This document shows, in pieces, positions 59,977 to 64,000 of a stretch of DNA of 64,000 nt (the first letter of the stretch is position 1; every line of letters starts with the position of its first letter). The stretch is from Bacillus sp. T33-2 (GTDB taxonomy: Bacteria > Bacillota > Bacilli > Bacillales > Cytobacillaceae): contig NZ_PGVB01000034.1 in assembly GCF_002860205.1 (NCBI RefSeq), forward strand, positions 1 to 64,000, written 5' to 3'. Under the pieces are notes generated by a model. That model had not been told where the DNA came from and did no database searches. It saw only the letters and a list, made by a program, of their open reading frames with translations. A program made the position numbers and the translations under genes.

Positions 59977-62361
59977 TTGATCCGACAAATCCAAAAAGCG
60001 GCTGTGTTAGGCTCCGGCGTGATGGGCTCCGGCATAGCTGCACATCTGGCAAACATCGGAATACCAACCTTGTTGTTGGACATTGTACCTCGTGAATTAA
60101 CGGAAGACGAAAAATCGAAAGGCTTGACCCTTGAAGATAAGCAGGTCCGGAACCGGATCAGCGCAGGAGCCCTTCAAAAGCTTCTCAAGCAAAAACCGGC
60201 ACCACTCACATCAAAAAAGAATCTTGCCCTGATTGAGGCAGGCAATTTTGAAGATGACATGGAGCGGCTGAAGGATGTTGACTGGATCATTGAGGTCGTT
60301 GTGGAAAATCTTGATATCAAGAAAAGGGTTTTTGAAAACGTTGACAAGCACCGGAAACAGGGAAGCATAGTCAGCTCCAACACGTCAGGGATATCAGTGG
60401 AAGCGATGGCTGAAGGCCGCTCTGAAGACTTCAGGAAGCATTTTCTCGGCACACACTTCTTTAATCCGCCCCGTTACCTGAAATTGCTTGAAGTTGTCCC
60501 AACCAGGGAAACAGACCCGGATGTGCTGTCGTTCATCAAAAAAATCGGTGAAGACAAGCTTGGAAAAGGTGTTGTCGAAGCTAAGGATACTCCAAACTTT
60601 ATCGCGAACCGGATCGGTACTTATGGGCTTCTCATTACCGTCAGGGAAATGCTAAAGGGCGGGTACAGTGTAGGTGAGGTTGACTCGGTGACAGGCCCCT
60701 TGATAGGACGGCCTAAAAGCGCAACATTCAGGACACTGGACGTTGTCGGGCTTGATACATTCGCCCATGTTGCAAACAACGTCTACGAGCAGGTGGAAGG
60801 CAAGGAAAAAGAAGTGTTTGAAGTACCTGATTTCATGAAACAAATGCTGGATAAGGGATGGCTCGGCAGCAAGTCGGGGCAGGGGTTCTTCCTCAAGCAA
60901 GGCAAAGAGATTTTGGAACTTGACCCAAATACACTTGAATACGGCCCGCGTAAAAAGCTGAAAACCGCTGCTACAGAAATGAGCAAGCAGGAAAAAGGCA
61001 CAGCAAATAAAATGAAAGCGCTCATTTTTTCAAATGACCGTGCCGGTGAGTTGCTATGGAACATTTTTAGCCCGGTTCTCGTTTATTCGGCGGAGCTGCT
61101 GGGGACGATTGCCGATGATGTTGTTGCGATTGACCGCGCGATGAAATGGGGCTTTGGATGGGAAATGGGACCGTTCGAGGCATGGGATGCCCTTGGACTG
61201 GAAAAATCAGTGAAGAGAATGGAAGAGGAAGGCACTGAGGTTCCGGCCTGGGTGAAAGAAATGCTTGGAAAAGGCAACACGTCCTTCTACAAGGAAGAGG
61301 CAGGCAAGATTTCGTATTACCACAACGGAGGATACGTGCCGCTTGAAGAAAATCCAAAAGTAATCAACCTGAAGCTCTTGAAAAAACAAAAAGGTGTTAT
61401 CAAGAAGAATAGCGGCGCAAGCCTGATCGACCTTGGCGATGGCGTAGCCCTGCTCGAATTCCATTCGCCAAATAACGCAATCGGCATGGACATTATACAA
61501 ATGATCAATTTCTCTGTTGATGAAGTAGAAAAAAATTTCAAAGGGCTAGTAATCGGCAACCAGGGTAAAAATTTCTGTGTTGGCGCAAACCTTGCAATGA
61601 TCCTGATGGAAGCCCAGGATGACAATATTTATGACCTTGACATGGTGGTCCGCCACTTCCAGCAGGCTGCGATGAAAATAAAATACAGCTCAAAGCCAGT
61701 AGTAGTCGCACCGTTCGGAATGACTCTCGGCGGGGGCGCGGAAGTAACCCTGCCTGCCGCACATATCCAGGCGTCGATGGAAACCTATATGGGTCTTGTC
61801 GAAGTAGGGGTCGGGCTCATTCCGGGCGGCGGCGGAAACAAGGAACTGTATATCAAGCATCTTGAAGGCCTGCCAAAAGGTGTTGAGTTCGACCTGCAAA
61901 AGGTTGCGAACAAAGTGTTTGAGACAATTGCGATGGCAAAGGTTTCTACATCCGGTGAAGAAGCCCGCGACAACAATTTCCTGAATCAGTTTGACGGGGT
62001 GAGCGTGAACGGGGATCACCTGCTGTATGATGCCAAGCAGGCTGTCCTCTCACTATATGAAAAAGGATATAAAGCCCCTGTCCGCAAAAAAGTGCCTGTA
62101 GTCGGCGAAACTGGATATGCAACGCTTCTGCTGGGGGCACAAACGATGCATCTGTCAGGATATATTTCCGAGCATGACTTGAAAATTGCCAAGAAGCTCG
62201 CCTATGTCATTGCAGGAGGAAAGGTCCCGTATGGTACCGAGGTTGATGAGCAGTATCTTCTCGACCTTGAACGGGAAGCGTTCTTAAGCCTGGTGGCCGA
62301 ACCGAAGTCGCAGCAACGCATGCAGCACATGCTGGTAAAAGGCAAACCGCTTCGCAATTAA
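59977..62361 (+). CDS. fadN: 3-hydroxyacyl-CoA dehydrogenase / enoyl-CoA hydratase fusion (FadN)
   Basis: 794 aa from the TTG at 59977, with AAGGGGGAG upstream; an ATG at 59932 would overlap the FadR box. The N-terminal NAD-binding domain starts IQKAAVLGSGVMGSGIAAHL, followed by the catalytic region SNTSGISVEAMAEG and HFFNPPRYLKLLEVVPT. A C-terminal crotonase-type hydratase domain (about residues 500-700) has GKNFCVGANL and GGGAEVTLPAAHIQA with the oxyanion and Glu positions. It catalyses hydration and oxidation steps of fatty acid beta-oxidation. Length fits B. subtilis FadN (about 790 aa). First gene of the fad operon. Confidence 0.94.
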   Translation: MIRQIQKAAVLGSGVMGSGIAAHLANIGIPTLLLDIVPRELTEDEKSKGLTLEDKQVRNRISAGALQKLLKQKPAPLTSKKNLALIEAGNFEDDMERLKDVDWIIEVVVENLDIKKRVFENVDKHRKQGSIVSSNTSGISVEAMAEGRSEDFRKHFLGTHFFNPPRYLKLLEVVPTRETDPDVLSFIKKIGEDKLGKGVVEAKDTPNFIANRIGTYGLLITVREMLKGGYSVGEVDSVTGPLIGRPKSATFRTLDVVGLDTFAHVANNVYEQVEGKEKEVFEVPDFMKQMLDKGWLGSKSGQGFFLKQGKEILELDPNTLEYGPRKKLKTAATEMSKQEKGTANKMKALIFSNDRAGELLWNIFSPVLVYSAELLGTIADDVVAIDRAMKWGFGWEMGPFEAWDALGLEKSVKRMEEEGTEVPAWVKEMLGKGNTSFYKEEAGKISYYHNGGYVPLEENPKVINLKLLKKQKGVIKKNSGASLIDLGDGVALLEFHSPNNAIGMDIIQMINFSVDEVEKNFKGLVIGNQGKNFCVGANLAMILMEAQDDNIYDLDMVVRHFQQAAMKIKYSSKPVVVAPFGMTLGGGAEVTLPAAHIQASMETYMGLVEVGVGLIPGGGGNKELYIKHLEGLPKGVEFDLQKVANKVFETIAMAKVSTSGEEARDNNFLNQFDGVSVNGDHLLYDAKQAVLSLYEKGYKAPVRKKVPVVGETGYATLLLGAQTMHLSGYISEHDLKIAKKLAYVIAGGKVPYGTEVDEQYLLDLEREAFLSLVAEPKSQQRMQHMLVKGKPLRN

Positions 62362-62434
62362 AATGAATTACAGACTACCGTAAATTTTCCGACTGATATA
62401 TTTTTACTCTTAATATGAAAGAGAGGGATTGAGA

Positions 62435-63610
62435 TTGAGAGAAGCTGTGATTGTTGCCGGAGCACGTACACCGGTTGGAAAAGCAAAAAAAGGTACCCTG
62501 GCTTCCGTCCGCCCGGATGACCTCGGGGCTCTCGTAGTAAAAGAAACACTAAAACGGGCTGGCAACTATGAAGGGAATATTGATGACCTGATTATTGGCT
62601 GTGCCATGCCTGAAGCAGAGCAGGGGTTAAATCTTGCCCGGAATATCGGTGCACTGGCGGGCTTGTCGCATGAGGTGCCGGCAATCACGATTAACCGTTA
62701 CTGTTCATCCGGACTCCAGGCGATTGCCTATGCGGCCGAAAGGATCATGCTTGGCCATTCAGATACGGCGATAGCAGGCGGCGCAGAGTCGATGAGCCTT
62801 GTGCCTATGATGGGCCATGTGGTACGTCCGAATGCGAAACTTGCTGAAACAGCCCCGGAATATTACATGAGCATGGGACATACCGCCGAACAGGTTGCCA
62901 AGAGTTATGGGGTTTCCCGTGAAGACCAGGACACCTTCGCTGTAAGGAGCCACCAGAGAGCTGCCAAGGCAATCCAGGAGGGCAAATTTGACGACGAAAT
63001 CGTTCCGGTTGATGTCACTCTAAGGTCTGTTGGAAAGGATAATAAATTAATAGAAAAGAAAGTCCAGTTCACACAGGACGAAGGTGTCCGCGCCGATACG
63101 AGCAATGAGGTTCTTGCAAAGCTCCGGCCTGCATTCTCTGTCAGTGGGTCGGTCACCGCGGGGAACTCATCGCAAACAAGCGACGGGGCAGCTGCCGTGA
63201 TGGTCATGGACCGTGAAAAAGCGGAGTCGCTTGGGCTGCAGCCGATGGCAAAGTTCAGGTCATTCGCACTTGGCGGAGTGCCGCCCGAGGTTATGGGAAT
63301 CGGTCCTATCGTAGCGATTCCACGGGCGCTGAAATTAGCCGGACTTGAAGTTTCTGACATTGGTTTATTTGAATTAAATGAGGCGTTTGCATCCCAGTCC
63401 CTTCAGGTCATACGCGAGCTTGGGCTGGACGAAGCCAAAGTGAACGTAAATGGCGGGGCGATAGCTCTTGGCCATCCGCTTGGCTGTACTGGGGCGAAGC
63501 TCACTTTGACGCTGCTTCATGAAATGAAGCGCCGCAATGAGCAATTTGGCGTCGTGACAATGTGCATTGGCGGCGGCATGGGTGCTGCCGGAGTATTCGA
63601 ACTGCTTTAA
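62435..63610 (+). CDS. fadA: Acetyl-CoA C-acyltransferase (FadA thiolase)
   Basis: 391 aa from the TTG at 62435, with GAGAGGG 8 nt upstream; the TTG at 62429 is too close. Thiolase active-site motifs are all present: [16 protein letters not shown] with the nucleophilic Cys, [18 protein letters not shown] with the His, and the late [14 protein letters not shown] with the second Cys. It cleaves 3-ketoacyl-CoA with CoA to acetyl-CoA and a shortened acyl-CoA. It lies 73 bp after fadN and 75 bp before fadE on the same strand. A GGGGAGC/GCTCCCC hairpin without a T-tract follows at about 63640-63659. Confidence 0.95.
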   Translation: MREAVIVAGARTPVGKAKKGTLASVRPDDLGALVVKETLKRAGNYEGNIDDLIIGCAMPEAEQGLNLARNIGALAGLSHEVPAITINRYCSSGLQAIAYAAERIMLGHSDTAIAGGAESMSLVPMMGHVVRPNAKLAETAPEYYMSMGHTAEQVAKSYGVSREDQDTFAVRSHQRAAKAIQEGKFDDEIVPVDVTLRSVGKDNKLIEKKVQFTQDEGVRADTSNEVLAKLRPAFSVSGSVTAGNSSQTSDGAAAVMVMDREKAESLGLQPMAKFRSFALGGVPPEVMGIGPIVAIPRALKLAGLEVSDIGLFELNEAFASQSLQVIRELGLDEAKVNVNGGAIALGHPLGCTGAKLTLTLLHEMKRRNEQFGVVTMCIGGGMGAAGVFELL

Positions 63611-63684
63611 CACATGAGTTGGACCATTTAACTAAACCGGGGGAGCAGCCTTGCTCCCCTACATCAGACAGGAGGAATAAAAGA

Positions 63685-64000
63685 ATGGCGAATCAAACTG
63701 GGAATCTCGTAAAAGGCGGAAGCTTCTTAATTGAGGATGTAGCATATGAACAGGTTTTTACACCTGAAGATTATACCGATGAGCAAAAAATGATCGCAAA
63801 AACGGCAGAAGATTTTGTTGAAAACGAAGTGCTCCCACAGGTCGAGCATCTGGAAAACCATGAGTTCGACCGATCCGTAAAACTGTTGAAAAAAGCAGGT
63901 GAACTCGGACTGCTTGGGGCGGATGTGCCTGAAGAATACGGGGGCCTGAGCCTTGATAAAGTAAGTTCGGCACTCATTTCTGAAAAATTCTCAAAAGCAG
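63685..64000 (+). CDS. fadE: Acyl-CoA dehydrogenase (FadE), N-terminal part
   Basis: The first 105 codons of a gene cut by the window end. The ATG follows GGAGGAATAAAAG. The visible sequence (GGSFLIEDVAYEQVFTPEDY, then FVENEVLPQVEHLENHEF and LGLLGADVPEEYGGLSLDKV) is the N-terminal helical domain of an acyl-CoA dehydrogenase, matching the long FadE/YusJ type that begins this way. It performs the first, FAD-dependent oxidation of beta-oxidation and is third in the fadN-fadA-fadE operon. The catalytic Glu lies beyond the window. Confidence 0.92.
   Translation, partial: MANQTGNLVKGGSFLIEDVAYEQVFTPEDYTDEQKMIAKTAEDFVENEVLPQVEHLENHEFDRSVKLLKKAGELGLLGADVPEEYGGLSLDKVSSALISEKFSKA

Noticed and set aside
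1-64000. A complete novel defence or biosynthetic system
   Set aside because: No multi-gene cassette of unknown proteins is present; the unusual items are isolated elements within conserved Bacillaceae neighbourhoods.

Overview
The window reads as chromosomal DNA of an endospore-forming member of the Bacillaceae (Bacillus/Mesobacillus/Neobacillus-like). Evidence: strong AGGAGG-type ribosome sites with many TTG/GTG starts, a gerA-type germination operon, a CotF-type coat protein, a YuzL-type small protein, and blocks matching B. subtilis neighbourhoods as I know them (yugP-yugS, the yfiY/yfiZ/yfhA/yusV siderophore set with yusU, fadM next to fadN-fadA-fadE). No rRNA or tRNA gene was recognised.

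Layout. 0-8 kb: an ECF sigma/anti-sigma pair (minus), a secreted subtilisin-like protease, an array of six 52-bp hairpin repeats, a YvbH-type PH-domain protein and a VWA lipoprotein. 8-14 kb: a GNAT-like unknown, a membrane GGDEF-EAL protein and a CheW-MCP pair. 14-21 kb: a yybP-ykoY (Mn2+) riboswitch before a DedA protein, YugP/YugS homologues, and a minus-strand operon of an ArsR-type regulator with two ABC-2 permeases and an ATPase. 21-25.5 kb: a TPP-riboswitch operon for pyrimidine-precursor uptake (ThiY, thiamine-binding small protein, ThiX, ThiZ) ending in a TatD hydrolase. 25.5-37 kb: a small zinc ribbon, a PTS IICB transporter, a wrecked Crp/Fnr regulator before a YdcZ transporter, spore-type low-complexity and CotF proteins, and singletons (nitrilase, VOC, kinase-like, DUF1259, C39-like peptidase, FAD protein, TIM barrel).

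37-45 kb: an OmpR/BaeS two-component system, a TnpB-encoding IS605-type element with structured RNA-like ends and a decayed XRE gene, then a tungstate operon (HTH-PBP regulator, TupA, TupB, TupC) whose last stop codon touches the element. 45-53 kb: UppP, an IolW-like dehydrogenase, a DUF4931 HIT-like protein, a SEDS protein and the gerAA-gerAB-gerAC operon. 53-58.4 kb: divergent siderophore uptake genes around three Fur boxes, with a FhuF-type reductase and a YusU-type protein. 58.6-64 kb: proline dehydrogenase, YuzL, and a FadR-box-controlled fadN-fadA-fadE beta-oxidation operon cut by the window end.

Most of the window is ordinary Bacillaceae core genome. The features most worth a second look are the 52-bp hairpin array (5.2-5.5 kb), the TnpB element with matching hairpins at both ends and a double-nonsense XRE gene (39.6-41.6 kb), a hairpin between Shine-Dalgarno and start codon of the YugS homologue (15.6 kb), paired hairpins sharing one core behind the Mn riboswitch (14.1 kb), the wreck of a Crp/Fnr regulator (28.0 kb), and an EAL domain with a substituted KID motif (11.0 kb). 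All functional statements are by eye; no database search was run.
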